This document shows positions 50,715 through 60,251 of a stretch of 64,000 nt of DNA, in pieces. Each line of letters begins with the position of its first letter. Positions within the stretch are counted from its first letter, which is position 1. Made by a program: the position numbers and the translations under genes. A model generated the notes under the pieces. It did not search any database, was not told the DNA's origin, and worked only from the letters and a program-made list of their open reading frames with translations. This stretch comes from Yeosuana aquiaggeris (GTDB lineage Bacteria; Bacteroidota; Bacteroidia; Flavobacteriales; Flavobacteriaceae): the NCBI RefSeq assembly GCF_044003965.1, contig NZ_JBAWKC010000001.1, positions 372,001-436,000 of the forward strand, given 5' to 3'.

Positions 50715-52775
50715 ATGTCAAAAAGATATACCATTACCGCCGCATTGCCTTATACTAACGGGCCAATTCATATTGGTCATTTAGCGGGGGTTTATGTGCC
50801 TGCGGATATTTATAGCAGATATTTGAGGTTAACAGGAAATGACGTGGCTTTTATTTGCGGAAGTGATGAACATGGTGTTCCTATTACGATCAAAGCAAAA
50901 AACGAAGGTGTTTCACCTCAGGATATTGTAGATAAATACCATGCTATAATTAAAGAATCTTTTATAGAATTCGGTATTTCTTTTGATAATTATTCTCGTA
51001 CCTCGGCTAAAATACATCATGAAACCGCTTCTGAATTTTTTAAAACCTTATATGATAAAGGCGAGTTTATTGAGGAAATTACAGAACAGTTATATGATGA
51101 AAAGGCCAATCAGTTTTTAGCAGATCGATTTGTGACCGGAACCTGTCCAAAATGCGGAAATGAAGAAGCTTATGGCGATCAATGTGAAAAATGCGGAACA
51201 AGTTTAAATGCAACCGATTTAATAAATCCAAAGTCAGCATTAACAGGAAATGTTCCAACTTTAAAACAAACCAAACACTGGTTTTTACCTTTGGATAAGC
51301 ACGAAGCATTTTTAAGAGAATGGATTTTGGAAGGGCATAAAAATGACTGGAAACCTAATGTTTACGGACAAGTAAAATCATGGATTGATGATGGTTTGCG
51401 CCCAAGAGCGGTAACACGTGATTTGGATTGGGGAATTCCTGTGCCTGTTGTAGGTGCTGAAGGGAAAGTGCTCTATGTGTGGTTTGATGCACCTATAGGG
51501 TATATCTCATCTACTAAAGAATGGGCAAAACGAGTTGGAAAAGATTGGGAACTCTATTGGAAAGACAAAGACACTAAGTTGATACATTTTATTGGGAAAG
51601 ATAATATTGTGTTTCATTGTATTATTTTTCCAGCCATGTTAAAGGCAGAGGGCAGTTATATTTTGCCAGAGAATGTCCCAGCCAATGAGTTTCTAAATTT
51701 AGAAGGAAACAAACTTTCTACTTCAAAAAACTGGGCAGTTTGGTTACCGGACTATTTAATTGAGTTTCCAAATCAACAGGATGTGTTGCGTTATACTTTA
51801 ACAGCCAGTGCTCCAGAAGCCAAGGATAATGATTTTACTTGGAAAGATTTTCAAGCAAGAAACAACAATGAATTAGTGGCTATTTTTGGAAACTTCATAA
51901 ATAGAGTAGTTGTTTTAACCAACAAATATTACAATGGGATAGTTCCAAACCCAAAGGATTTTTCTAAAGTTGATTTAGAGACTTTAGCAGAAGTAAAGGG
52001 GTTTCCAAATATTATTTCAAGCTCTATTGAGCGTTATCGTTTTAGAGAAGCTCAACAAGAATTGATGAATCTGGCCAGACTTGGTAATAAATATTTAGCT
52101 GATGAAGAGCCTTGGAAAGTTATAAAAGTAGATGAAGGACGTGTTCAGACCATTATGTATGTGGCCTTGCAAATTTCAAGTGCATTAGCAACCTTGTGTG
52201 AGCCCTTTTTACCTTTTACATCTGCCAGGCTTAGAAAGATGCTAAATATTTCTTCTGGAACCCTTGAAATGTCATGGAGTGATATCGCTTCAAAAGAGGT
52301 TTTAATTCCGTCAGGACATCAAATAGGGGAAGCAGAGTTGTTGTTTTCTAAAATTGAAGATGAGGCCGTTCAAAAGCAATTAGACAAACTAATTGCCAGT
52401 AAAAAAGCCAATGAAGCTGCTGGTAAAACTGTTGAACCACAAAAGGACACGATTACTTTTGAGGATTTTACTAAACTCGATATTCGAGTAGGTACAATTC
52501 TAGAAGCAGAAAAAATGCCTAAAGCCAAAAAGTTATTAGTATTGAAGGTAGATACTGGCATTGACGTGCGTACTATAGTTTCAGGAATAGCAGAAAGTTT
52601 TACTGCAGAAGAAGTTGTTGGAAAGAAAGTAACCGTTTTAGTCAATTTAGCTCCTCGAGATTTACGGGGTGTGGAAAGTCAAGGTATGATTTTAATGACT
52701 GAAAATACTGAAGGAAAACTAGTATTTGTAAATCCGGATGATTCTAATATCTCTAATGGGTTACAAATTAGTTGA
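50715..52775 (+). CDS. metG: Methionyl-tRNA synthetase
   Basis: 686 residues from ATG 50715 (MSKRYTITAALPYTNG). An in-frame ATG at 50682 is rejected because the intervening bases contain the -7 box. Charges tRNA-Met. HIGH-type NGPIHIGHLAG near residue 15, zinc knuckle CPKCG and CEKCG, KMSKS-type KLSTSKN, and a C-terminal tRNA-binding domain about 580-686 (FTKLDIRVGTI). Complete. Followed by ferritin. Confidence 0.97.
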   Translation: MSKRYTITAALPYTNGPIHIGHLAGVYVPADIYSRYLRLTGNDVAFICGSDEHGVPITIKAKNEGVSPQDIVDKYHAIIKESFIEFGISFDNYSRTSAKIHHETASEFFKTLYDKGEFIEEITEQLYDEKANQFLADRFVTGTCPKCGNEEAYGDQCEKCGTSLNATDLINPKSALTGNVPTLKQTKHWFLPLDKHEAFLREWILEGHKNDWKPNVYGQVKSWIDDGLRPRAVTRDLDWGIPVPVVGAEGKVLYVWFDAPIGYISSTKEWAKRVGKDWELYWKDKDTKLIHFIGKDNIVFHCIIFPAMLKAEGSYILPENVPANEFLNLEGNKLSTSKNWAVWLPDYLIEFPNQQDVLRYTLTASAPEAKDNDFTWKDFQARNNNELVAIFGNFINRVVVLTNKYYNGIVPNPKDFSKVDLETLAEVKGFPNIISSSIERYRFREAQQELMNLARLGNKYLADEEPWKVIKVDEGRVQTIMYVALQISSALATLCEPFLPFTSARLRKMLNISSGTLEMSWSDIASKEVLIPSGHQIGEAELLFSKIEDEAVQKQLDKLIASKKANEAAGKTVEPQKDTITFEDFTKLDIRVGTILEAEKMPKAKKLLVLKVDTGIDVRTIVSGIAESFTAEEVVGKKVTVLVNLAPRDLRGVESQGMILMTENTEGKLVFVNPDDSNISNGLQIS

Positions 52776-52806
52776 TAATTTATTAACTTTACAAAAAACA
52801 AAAATT

Positions 52807-53325
52807 ATGTTATCAAAATCTATAGAAAAAGCCCTCAATAGTCAAATTAAAATAGAGGCAGAATCATCTCAAATTTATCTAGCAATGGCTTGTTGGGCCG
52901 AAGTTAAAGGTCTGGAAGGTATTGCTGGTTTTATGTATAAGCAATCTCAAGAAGAAAGAGACCACATGCTTAAGTTGATAAAGTTTGTAAACGAACGTGG
53001 TGGTCATGCACAAATATCAGAATTGGCTTCTCCACATGTTACTTTTGGGTCTTTTAAAGAAATGTTTGAAGAACTTCTTTCTCATGAGATTTTTGTTTCA
53101 AACAGCATCAATGAATTGGTACATGTCACTTTACAAGAAAGAGATTATGCCACCCACAACTTTTTACAATGGTATGTTGCAGAACAAATTGAAGAAGAAG
53201 CTGTGGCTCGAAATATTTTAGATAAGATCAATCTTATTGGAGATGATAAAGGAGGCTTGTATTTATTTGACAGAGATATTGAGAAACTCAATGTGACTAC
53301 AGTAGCTGATCCAACAGCCCAATAA
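52807..53325 (+). CDS. ftnA: Non-heme ferritin
   Basis: 172 residues from ATG 52807 (MLSKSIEKALNSQIK). The longer frame to 52738 overlaps metG and is rejected. Stores iron as a mineral core inside a 24-mer. Ferroxidase ligands match E. coli FtnA by position: Glu17, Glu50, His53, Glu94 and Gln127. Near-consensus box TAACTTTA lies about 23 nt upstream in the metG spacer, suggesting its own promoter. Confidence 0.95.
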   Translation: MLSKSIEKALNSQIKIEAESSQIYLAMACWAEVKGLEGIAGFMYKQSQEERDHMLKLIKFVNERGGHAQISELASPHVTFGSFKEMFEELLSHEIFVSNSINELVHVTLQERDYATHNFLQWYVAEQIEEEAVARNILDKINLIGDDKGGLYLFDRDIEKLNVTTVADPTAQ

Positions 53326-53370
53326 AATATAATAATTATTTTTGAATCATCTTTCAAATAAGGCGACCTC

Positions 53371-53574
53371 TTGGGCAAAAAGAAACAAAAAAAGGCAATT
53401 AAGAAACTTATTAAGTTGGGGGTAATCCCTTCTGATAGCGTAAACAGTAGTTGCTGTAAGAACTATAAAAAGGGCAAAAACAAACGTTGTGCAAAATGTC
53501 CTTGTTATGACTTGGATAAAAAAAACCAAGCTTTGGATGCACTGGTTTCTGCTAAAATAAATCTTGCGGTTTAA
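53371..53574 (+). CDS. Small basic Cys-rich protein, unknown
   Basis: 67 residues with a TTG start (53371). N-terminal half highly basic (KKKQKKAIKKLIKLG), then Cys-rich SSCCKNYKKGKNKRCAKCPCYDL, giving five closely spaced Cys suitable for binding Zn or an Fe-S cluster, followed by a helix. Placed 45 bp after ferritin and before a methyltransferase. The basic, Cys-rich layout suggests nucleic-acid contact or metal binding. The TTG start is unsupported by a visible Shine-Dalgarno. Confidence 0.62.
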   Translation: MGKKKQKKAIKKLIKLGVIPSDSVNSSCCKNYKKGKNKRCAKCPCYDLDKKNQALDALVSAKINLAV

Positions 53575-53704
53575 ATTTTTTTACTCGATAAAAGAGTTTA
53601 AAGTTTACATTACAGAAATGATTAAAAATTCAAGAAGTTAATTTGAGTTTAACAGGCACAGTGATTCTGACTTTAAAAACAGTTATCTTATTACCTAAAC
53701 AGGC

Positions 53705-54334
53705 ATGATCACAAACTTAAATGAACATTGGAATGCTGCTTATAATAAAGAAGAGGAGCAATTAGGGTGGTTTGAAGCAAATCCTATGCAAACTATGGAA
53801 TTAGTCAATGCATGTAATTTACAAAAGGATGCCACCATATTAAATGTAGGAGCTGGAACTACCAGCTTAATAGATAGTCTTTTAGAAGAAGGCTACACCA
53901 ATCTTATTGCCAATGATCTTAGTGATTTGGCTTTAGATAAACTAAAACAGCGTGTTAAAAAATCACATAATTATAATTTAAGTTGTATTAAGGATGATTT
54001 AACGAATCCACAGCAATTAAATAAATTACAAAGTATTGATTTGTGGATAGATAGGGCCGTGTTGCATTTCTTTTTAACAGAAGCAGAACAAAGGGCTTAT
54101 TTCAACTTAATTCAAAAAATAGTCAGTAATAATGGTTATGTTATCATAGCGGTCTTTTCTTTAGAAGGCGCACAGAAATGCTGTGGTCTTGATATAAAGC
54201 GTTACAATTTAGAAATGTTGCAAAAAAACTTAGGCTCTCATTTTAAATTAATTAATACGTTTAATTATACGTTTATAAATCCTTTTGGAGGAGAACGCCC
54301 TTATATTTATACCTTGTTTCAAAGACAAGTATAA
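53705..54334 (+). CDS. Class I SAM-dependent methyltransferase
   Basis: 209 residues. Rossmann methyltransferase: motif I ILNVGAGTTSLIDSLL, an acidic residue in NLIANDLSDLALDK, and DLWIDRAVLHFF. N-terminal NEHWNAAYNKEEEQLGWFE is like the tellurite/thiopurine (TehB-like) or DUF-type small methyltransferases. Substrate unknown. C-terminal GGERPYIYTLFQ. No clear operon. Confidence 0.88.
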   Translation: MITNLNEHWNAAYNKEEEQLGWFEANPMQTMELVNACNLQKDATILNVGAGTTSLIDSLLEEGYTNLIANDLSDLALDKLKQRVKKSHNYNLSCIKDDLTNPQQLNKLQSIDLWIDRAVLHFFLTEAEQRAYFNLIQKIVSNNGYVIIAVFSLEGAQKCCGLDIKRYNLEMLQKNLGSHFKLINTFNYTFINPFGGERPYIYTLFQRQV

Positions 54335-54509
54335 ATAACCTCATTTTGCAATCATTTTTCAAACACATCAATAAAAATTTAATTGATCTGAAAAATCCTA
54401 AGAAGCACTAAACTTCGTATATAAATTATATAATATAAAAAGTTAATGTTGTAAGTAATCAAATGTACTTCTGCTTAATTTTGTATTAAAATATTAAACT
54501 AATCAAATT

Positions 54510-54983
54510 ATGAAAAAACTAGCATTAAGCCTCGGCATTGTTTTAATGATATTATCGTGCGGAACTTCTAAAACTGTTAGAGATTCTAAGAAAATCATGA
54601 AAGGAGAATGGACTTTAAGTTCTATTACATATAGTCAAGCAGGTAAATATAATGTAACCTTATTGAATGATACTTCTAAAGATTGTTTTGAAGGCAGTAC
54701 TTGGCAATTTATACCTAATAACAATACAGGAACTTATACCATTAATGAAACGAGTTGTTCTACTGGAACGCGCAATTTTGTATTTACTATTCAGGAAGTA
54801 AACAAAGAAACTGGACTTTATGATTTTCTATTAAAGCCAACTAATGAAAAACAAAAATCAGAAACTAATCAAGGATTCAGATTGAGATTAACATCGCTAA
54901 CTGATACGGCAATGCAATGGCAACAAACGGTTTCTGTTGATGGAAAGCCTTTTGCGATAACTATGAATTTTAATAAGAAATAA
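54510..54983 (+). CDS. Lipocalin-like lipoprotein
   Basis: 157 residues. Signal MKKLALSLGIVLMILSCGT with lipobox (Cys17). Mature part: MKGEWTLSSITY, STWQFIPNNNTGTYTI, MQWQQTV, the Bacteroidota lipocalin-like pattern of an eight-strand barrel. Ends 4 bp before the OmpA gene, so the two form an envelope operon. Ligand unknown. Confidence 0.86.
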   Translation: MKKLALSLGIVLMILSCGTSKTVRDSKKIMKGEWTLSSITYSQAGKYNVTLLNDTSKDCFEGSTWQFIPNNNTGTYTINETSCSTGTRNFVFTIQEVNKETGLYDFLLKPTNEKQKSETNQGFRLRLTSLTDTAMQWQQTVSVDGKPFAITMNFNKK

Positions 54984-54987
54984 ACAA

Positions 54988-55692
54988 ATGAAAACAATTA
55001 TAAATAAAGCAGGAATATTACTTTTTACATTGGTATTAAGTATCAGTTTAACAAATTGTAAATCAGTACAAAACGCGAATAACAAACAAAAAGGAGCCGT
55101 TATTGGTGCTGCAGGGGGTGCTATTTTAGGTGCTATTATTGGAAACAATGTTGGTAAAGGTGGCAATGGTGAATTAGGAGCCGTTATAGGCGGAGTAGTA
55201 GGCGGCACTGCAGGTGTTCTTATTGGGAACAAAATGGACAAGCAGGCTCAAAAAATTGAAGAAGAAATACCGGGTGCACAGGTAGAACGTGTTGATGATG
55301 GTATCGTGGTTACTTTTGATGAAGGCAGTGGTGTGTATTTTGATACCGAAAAATATAACATTAACAGTGCGTCACAGGCAACATTAAATAAATTAATTGG
55401 TGTTTTTAAAGAATATCCAGACACTAATTTATTGGTTGTTGGGCATACAGATAGCCAAGGTTCAGAAGAATATAACATGACACTCTCTAAAAACAGAGCT
55501 TATGCGGTTACTAATTACTTAATACAAAAAGGGATAAGTCAATCACGTTTAACAACCAATTGGTTTGGTGAATCACAACCGCTTCATGATAACAATACAG
55601 CAGAAGGACGCGCCAAAAACAGACGTGTTAATATTGCTATATTGCCAAATGAGAAAATGATTCAGGATGCTAAAACGCAAGCCGGAAATTAA
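54988..55692 (+). CDS. OmpA-family lipoprotein with glycine zipper
   Basis: 234 residues. Lipobox SLTNC (Cys24), then a glycine-zipper segment about 34-85 (GAVIGAAGGAILGAIIGNNVG, GAVIGGVVGGTAGVLIG), then an OmpA-like peptidoglycan-binding domain about 105-225 (LLVVGHTDSQGSEEYN, NRRVNIAI). Ties the outer membrane to the cell wall. Follows the lipocalin-like lipoprotein by 4 bp and ends at a strong terminator. Confidence 0.92.
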   Translation: MKTIINKAGILLFTLVLSISLTNCKSVQNANNKQKGAVIGAAGGAILGAIIGNNVGKGGNGELGAVIGGVVGGTAGVLIGNKMDKQAQKIEEEIPGAQVERVDDGIVVTFDEGSGVYFDTEKYNINSASQATLNKLIGVFKEYPDTNLLVVGHTDSQGSEEYNMTLSKNRAYAVTNYLIQKGISQSRLTTNWFGESQPLHDNNTAEGRAKNRRVNIAILPNEKMIQDAKTQAGN

Positions 55693-55713
55693 TAAATAAG
55701 ATAATACTTGTAT

Positions 55714-55754
55714 AAATCTCGTTTTCAATGTTACTTTGAAAACGAGATTTTTTT
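55714..55754 (+). terminator. Intrinsic terminator after OmpA gene
   Basis: 15-bp stem AAATCTCGTTTTCAA (55714-55728) with TTGAAAACGAGATTT (55736-55750) and a T-run. Confidence 0.92.
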
Positions 55755-55772
55755 TCGCCTTAACCTGATTAA

Positions 55773-57899
55773 ATGGATCCATTATTAAATTATATAATTT
55801 CTCAAACTCAACTCCCTGAATTTTCAGTTAAAAATACTGTACAGTTACTTCATGAAGATTGTACCATTCCATTCATATCCCGCTACAGAAAAGAACGCAC
55901 AGGTAATTTAGATGAAGTTCAAATAGGAGACATTGTTAAATATAAAGAGCAATTTGAAGCTTTAGAAAAGCGGAAAGCCACCATTTTAAAAGCGCTGACA
56001 GAGCAAGAGGTATTAACCCTAGAATTAAAGGATAAAATACTGTCTACTCAAGATCTAACGACCCTTGAGGATTTATATTTACCATTTAAAAAGAGTAGAA
56101 AAACCAAAGCGGAAACCGCCAGAAAGAATGGTTTAGAACCGTTGGCAAAAATAATCATGAGCCAAAATGCCAATGATATAGAATCTATTGCGTTAAAATA
56201 CATAAAAGGCGAAGTGAGTACTGTTGAGGATTCTTTAGACGGAGCAAGACATATTATTGCGGAATGGATTAATGAACGGACAGATATAAGAAATAATATT
56301 CGCCATCAGTTAGACCGTTTTGCAATCATCTCCACAAAAGCTGTAAAAGCTAAGATTGATGATGAAAATGCTCAAAAGTTCAGAGATTATTTTGATTGGT
56401 CAGAATCATTAAGCAGAATCCCATCTCATAGATTGCTTGCCATTTTAAGAGCAGAAAAGGAAGGCTATATCAAATCAAAAGTTGAAATTGACGATGACAA
56501 AGCCTTAGCAAAAATTGAAGAAAGAATCGAACGTTCTAATAACGATTGTAGTGAACAAATTAAATTAGCCATTCAAGATGCCTATAAGCGATTATTACTG
56601 CCATCTTTATCAAATGAAGCGCTCCAAAACGCAAAAGAAAAAGCAGATGCCTCCGCTATTGACGTCTTTGCTAAAAACTTAAAACAACTATTGTTAGGAT
56701 CGCCAATTGGTGAAAAGCGTGTTCTGGCTATTGATCCAGGTTTTAGAACAGGTTGCAAAATAGTTTGTCTGGATGCACAAGGCCAATTAAAATATAATGA
56801 GACCATCTATCCACATCCCCCCAAAAGTGATGCTGTAGGTGCCATGAAAAAAATTAGTTCTTTGGCGGATGCGTATAAAATTGAGGCGATTGCTATAGGT
56901 AATGGAACCGCTTCAAGAGAAACAGAGGCACTAATCCGCAAAGTTCATTTTAAAAATGATATGCAGGTTTTTGTAGTTAGTGAAGCTGGTGCGAGCATTT
57001 ATTCTGCCTCAAAAATAGCTCGTGAAGAATTTCCAAACTATGATGCTACCGTAAGAGGCTCAGTTTCTATTGGAAGAAGACTTCAGGACCCATTGGCAGA
57101 ATTGGTAAAGATTGATGCAAAATCAATAGGAGTAGGACAGTATCAACACGATGTTGATCAAACAAAACTTCAAAAATCATTAGATATGGTTGTTGAAAAT
57201 TGTGTCAATGCTGTTGGAGTTAATATTAATACGGCCAGTAAATCATTACTAAGTTATGTGTCTGGAATTGGACCAAAACTTGCTGAGAATATTTTTGATT
57301 ATAGAAATGAACATGGTGTTTTTTTATCTAGAGAAGACATTAAAAAGGTGCCTAGATTAGGAAATAAGGCTTTTGAGCAAGGGGCTGCCTTTTTAAGAAT
57401 TAAAGAAGCAAAAAACCCACTGGATGATTCGGCTGTTCACCCGGAAAGTTATACGATTGTTGAAAAGATGGCTAAAGATCTGGGGAAAACAGTTCAAGAA
57501 TTAATAGGAAATTTAGCAACACTTCAGAAGATAGATTTAAAGAAATACTGTAATGATTCTATTGGTTTACCTACCCTTCAAGATATTGTAAAAGAACTTG
57601 AAAAACCAGGATTGGACATTCGTGAGCAAGCTAAAGTGTTCACGTTTAATCAAAATATAAAAAGCATTAACGATTTGCGAGAAGGACAATTACTTCCGGG
57701 TATAGTCAATAATATTACCAATTTTGGCTGTTTTGTAGATATTGGAATTAAAGAAAGTGGTCTTATTCATGTGTCTAATTTAGCAGATGCCTTTGTGAGT
57801 GATGTCAATGAGCATGTAAATCTGCATCAACAAATTATTGTAAAAGTGCTGGAAGTAGATATTCCAAGAAAACGCATTCAATTAAAACTGCATAAATAA
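55773..57899 (+). CDS. tex: RNA-binding transcription accessory protein Tex
   Basis: 708 residues. Tex N-terminal helical part, YqgF/RNase H-like core (VLAIDPGFRTGCKIVCLDAQG), helix-hairpin-helix region about 480-560 (SGIGPKLAENIFDYRNEHG), and C-terminal S1 domain about 625-700 (LLPGIVNNITNFGCFVDIG). Binds RNA and influences transcription complexes. Its own unit between two terminator or convergent regions. Full length for the Bacteroidota form. Confidence 0.96.
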   Translation: MDPLLNYIISQTQLPEFSVKNTVQLLHEDCTIPFISRYRKERTGNLDEVQIGDIVKYKEQFEALEKRKATILKALTEQEVLTLELKDKILSTQDLTTLEDLYLPFKKSRKTKAETARKNGLEPLAKIIMSQNANDIESIALKYIKGEVSTVEDSLDGARHIIAEWINERTDIRNNIRHQLDRFAIISTKAVKAKIDDENAQKFRDYFDWSESLSRIPSHRLLAILRAEKEGYIKSKVEIDDDKALAKIEERIERSNNDCSEQIKLAIQDAYKRLLLPSLSNEALQNAKEKADASAIDVFAKNLKQLLLGSPIGEKRVLAIDPGFRTGCKIVCLDAQGQLKYNETIYPHPPKSDAVGAMKKISSLADAYKIEAIAIGNGTASRETEALIRKVHFKNDMQVFVVSEAGASIYSASKIAREEFPNYDATVRGSVSIGRRLQDPLAELVKIDAKSIGVGQYQHDVDQTKLQKSLDMVVENCVNAVGVNINTASKSLLSYVSGIGPKLAENIFDYRNEHGVFLSREDIKKVPRLGNKAFEQGAAFLRIKEAKNPLDDSAVHPESYTIVEKMAKDLGKTVQELIGNLATLQKIDLKKYCNDSIGLPTLQDIVKELEKPGLDIREQAKVFTFNQNIKSINDLREGQLLPGIVNNITNFGCFVDIGIKESGLIHVSNLADAFVSDVNEHVNLHQQIIVKVLEVDIPRKRIQLKLHK

Positions 57900-57914
57900 T
57901 CAATAAATATTTTT

Positions 57915-58874
57915 TTAAATTTCTTTACTGATAAGATACGCTGTATAACTTATAAAAGTTGCTAGTAAAAGACCAGATTGCCATCTATCCAATTGTTTCT
58001 TTGAGCCAATAAACATGGCAATAAATAAAAAGGCCGTGCCACTAATCAAAACATAAACATCTGGATTAAATACGGTAGAATATTTAATTGGTCTTACAAA
58101 AGCACTTATTGAGAGAATTAAAAAAATGTTGAAAATGTTGGAGCCAATAATGTTTCCAATAGCTATATCGCTGTTCTTTTTAAATGCTGCAACAACCGAT
58201 GTCATTAGTTCTGGCAATGAGGTTCCTGCAGCAATTATAGTCAAACCAATAATTTTTTCGCTAACACCTATATTTGTGGCAATTTCGATGGCATTATCAA
58301 CAACTAATTTGCCGCCTAATATTAAACCTGTTAAACCTATTAATATAAAACCCCAAATTTTATAGTTAGAGGATTCTCCTTTCACTATTTCAGATTTTAC
58401 AGCCACTTCTTTTGCCATTTGCTTGTAAATGTAAAACAGGAAAAGACCAAACAAAATCATCAAAATCAGACCGTCAATTCTAGATATCATATTATTTTCT
58501 TGAAAATAAAAATCATTACCTAAAACGAGCAGAAGTAATGCGGCAAAGAGTGAAATAGGAATTTCTTTCCAAACGGTTGATGATTGTACCGCAATAGGAA
58601 ATATTAAACCTACAATGCCTAAAATCATAAAAAGATTAAAATTATTGCTTCCTATAATATTGCCTAAAACAATGTCTGAATGGTCTTCAAAAGAGGCTAC
58701 TGTATTAACGACAAATTCTGGAGCCGATGTGCCAAAAGCGACTACAGTTAGCCCTATTGCCAGGTCTGGAATATTGTTTTTTTTTGCAAGTGAAGAGGCT
58801 CCGCTTACTAACCAATCAGCCCCTTTAATTAAAAACCAGAACCCTATAAGAATAAGAATTATTGATACTATCAT
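57915..58874 (-). CDS. Calcium/sodium antiporter (CaCA family, YrbG-like)
   Basis: 319 residues, about ten membrane helices with the two inverted alpha repeats: LTVVAFGTSAPEFVVNT near 45-61 and LTIIAAGTSLPELMTSV near 209-225, each with the conserved acidic residue. Exchanges Ca2+ for Na+ or K+ across the inner membrane. Convergent with tex, 15 bp away, without a clear terminator. Confidence 0.94.
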   Translation of the reverse strand: MIVSIILILIGFWFLIKGADWLVSGASSLAKKNNIPDLAIGLTVVAFGTSAPEFVVNTVASFEDHSDIVLGNIIGSNNFNLFMILGIVGLIFPIAVQSSTVWKEIPISLFAALLLLVLGNDFYFQENNMISRIDGLILMILFGLFLFYIYKQMAKEVAVKSEIVKGESSNYKIWGFILIGLTGLILGGKLVVDNAIEIATNIGVSEKIIGLTIIAAGTSLPELMTSVVAAFKKNSDIAIGNIIGSNIFNIFLILSISAFVRPIKYSTVFNPDVYVLISGTAFLFIAMFIGSKKQLDRWQSGLLLATFISYTAYLISKEI

Positions 58875-59224
58875 GGTGTTTTTTGTTTTTAAAGGATAAT
58901 CTCGTTTTAGTTCAATTTTTGAAACACTTATTTGTATTTTTCTTCAATAATATTAGTAGCTTCAGTCCCAAATATGAAATATTTTTTAAAAGAGCTTTTT
59001 CAGATAATAATATCGATTTCATAATTTATTAGATAAGGGTATTTTGTAATTATTAAAATTATAAACCAAAAAATATACTCTATTATAAAAAACATAATCA
59101 CATAATAAGCCAATAAGTTTCTCCTTTTATTTTTTAATATAGCTAAAAATCACACTTAAAAACATCTAGCAAACATGCAATAGATAAGTTATTTGTGTTC
59201 TTCATTTTTTACTAAAAAACACCT
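58875..59224. other. 350-bp AT-rich gap, no gene supported
   Basis: Very AT-rich spacer upstream of the antiporter and downstream of an unknown gene. It holds a near-consensus box for the antiporter (TATCCTTT on the minus strand near 58885) and a 16-codon frame at about 58975 that is too short to support. No hairpin terminator, tRNA or repeat is seen. Confidence 0.6.
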
Positions 59225-59725
59225 TCAAGAAGCTTCTTTGATAAGTCTTTGCTTTGGGATGGCATTAAAAATTAATTTATGCCATTTTTCAATTCTTTGC
59301 AATTCATAGTCTTCACTTAAGTCTTCATCTAAGTTAAAAAAGTTAATAATTTCTTGAGGTTTATTTGAAGTTTTGTAAATAAACTCTAAATCTAAGTTTT
59401 GAAGCCTTATTATTTTGTCTCTTTCTTTAAATTGGCTTTTTAAAATATGGCATTCTTTGATTTCTGTTAAATCAATGGTGCTTATTTTTGGTTGATCGGC
59501 ATTAAAATGAACATAAGTAATTTTTGTCTTGTCATTACTAATACCAATAAAATTATTATGCCATATTTCTTTTTCAGCATAGCTGATGCCGTTATTCTTT
59601 ATTAGGGAATTCATTCTTTTTTTTATGTTTGAGGTGTTTTTAAGGCCATTATAAATAAATAAAAATAAAGGAAAAAACACGCTTAATATTAATAGTACGG
59701 AAATAAATATTAGAGAAACTTTCAT
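59225..59725 (-). CDS. Membrane-anchored protein, unknown
   Basis: 166 residues. One membrane helix about 4-27 (SLIFISVLLILSVFFPLFLFIY), then a charged domain of alternating strands (ITYVHFNADQPKISTIDLTE, IRLQNLDLEFIYK) ending in a helix with WHKLIFNAI. Resembles the small PH-like-domain membrane proteins of Bacteroidota, but I do not recognise it firmly. Short spacer to the next gene, same strand. Confidence 0.6.
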   Translation of the reverse strand: MKVSLIFISVLLILSVFFPLFLFIYNGLKNTSNIKKRMNSLIKNNGISYAEKEIWHNNFIGISNDKTKITYVHFNADQPKISTIDLTEIKECHILKSQFKERDKIIRLQNLDLEFIYKTSNKPQEIINFFNLDEDLSEDYELQRIEKWHKLIFNAIPKQRLIKEAS

Positions 59726-59821
59726 TGTTTATAGTTTTAAATTGATTTTACTGCATATTACATCCCTTGTTAAACCTTTTTAACATTGGATTTTATTTAA
59801 TCGAGATAAAAGAATGAAACT

Positions 59822-60166
59822 TTACAAGAAAGAATGAAAAGGAAAAATAATAGTAGTAGGTGTTAAATTTAAATCTAAGAGATTACTAGCCTTTAGATAG
59901 TTTGAATGATCATCAAGGAAAGCCTCTCTTAAAGGTTTAACAGAACAAAATAAATTGACGTTTGTGAGTCTTTTTTGTTTGTCAAAATTTATTAATACTT
60001 CGTATGAATTATTAATTGAGATGGCATAAGCATTGATAGATTGATCAATTTTAAGATGATGTATTGGGGTGTTTTTATTAAAAGAAATGCTGCCTTCTGA
60101 ATGAAACAGAATTAACGAGAAGAAACTTAATGCAAGCGTTAAAAATAAACAGTTAAACTTTGACAT
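59822..60166 (-). CDS. Small secreted protein, unknown
   Basis: 114 residues. Signal-like N-terminus MSKFNCLFLTLALSFFSLILF (1-21) with probable cleavage around 22-27. The rest, NKNTPIHHLKIDQSINAYAISI and NSYEVLINFDKQKRL, looks like a beta domain. Separated by about 85 nt from the FlgO/TPR gene upstream on the same strand. No family recognised. Confidence 0.5.
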   Translation of the reverse strand: MSKFNCLFLTLALSFFSLILFHSEGSISFNKNTPIHHLKIDQSINAYAISINNSYEVLINFDKQKRLTNVNLFCSVKPLREAFLDDHSNYLKASNLLDLNLTPTTIIFPFHSFL

Positions 60167-60251
60167 TTAGCTTGAAATTGATGATGTAAATGTATAAATA
60201 AAGAATGTTAATAAAATGATAAATATTTAATAATTATTGATGTCCAATAAT

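Noticed and set aside
54897..55241. 114-codon minus-strand Pro-rich frame
   Set aside because: Shadow of the glycine-zipper part of the OmpA lipoprotein; Gly codons read as Pro on the other strand.
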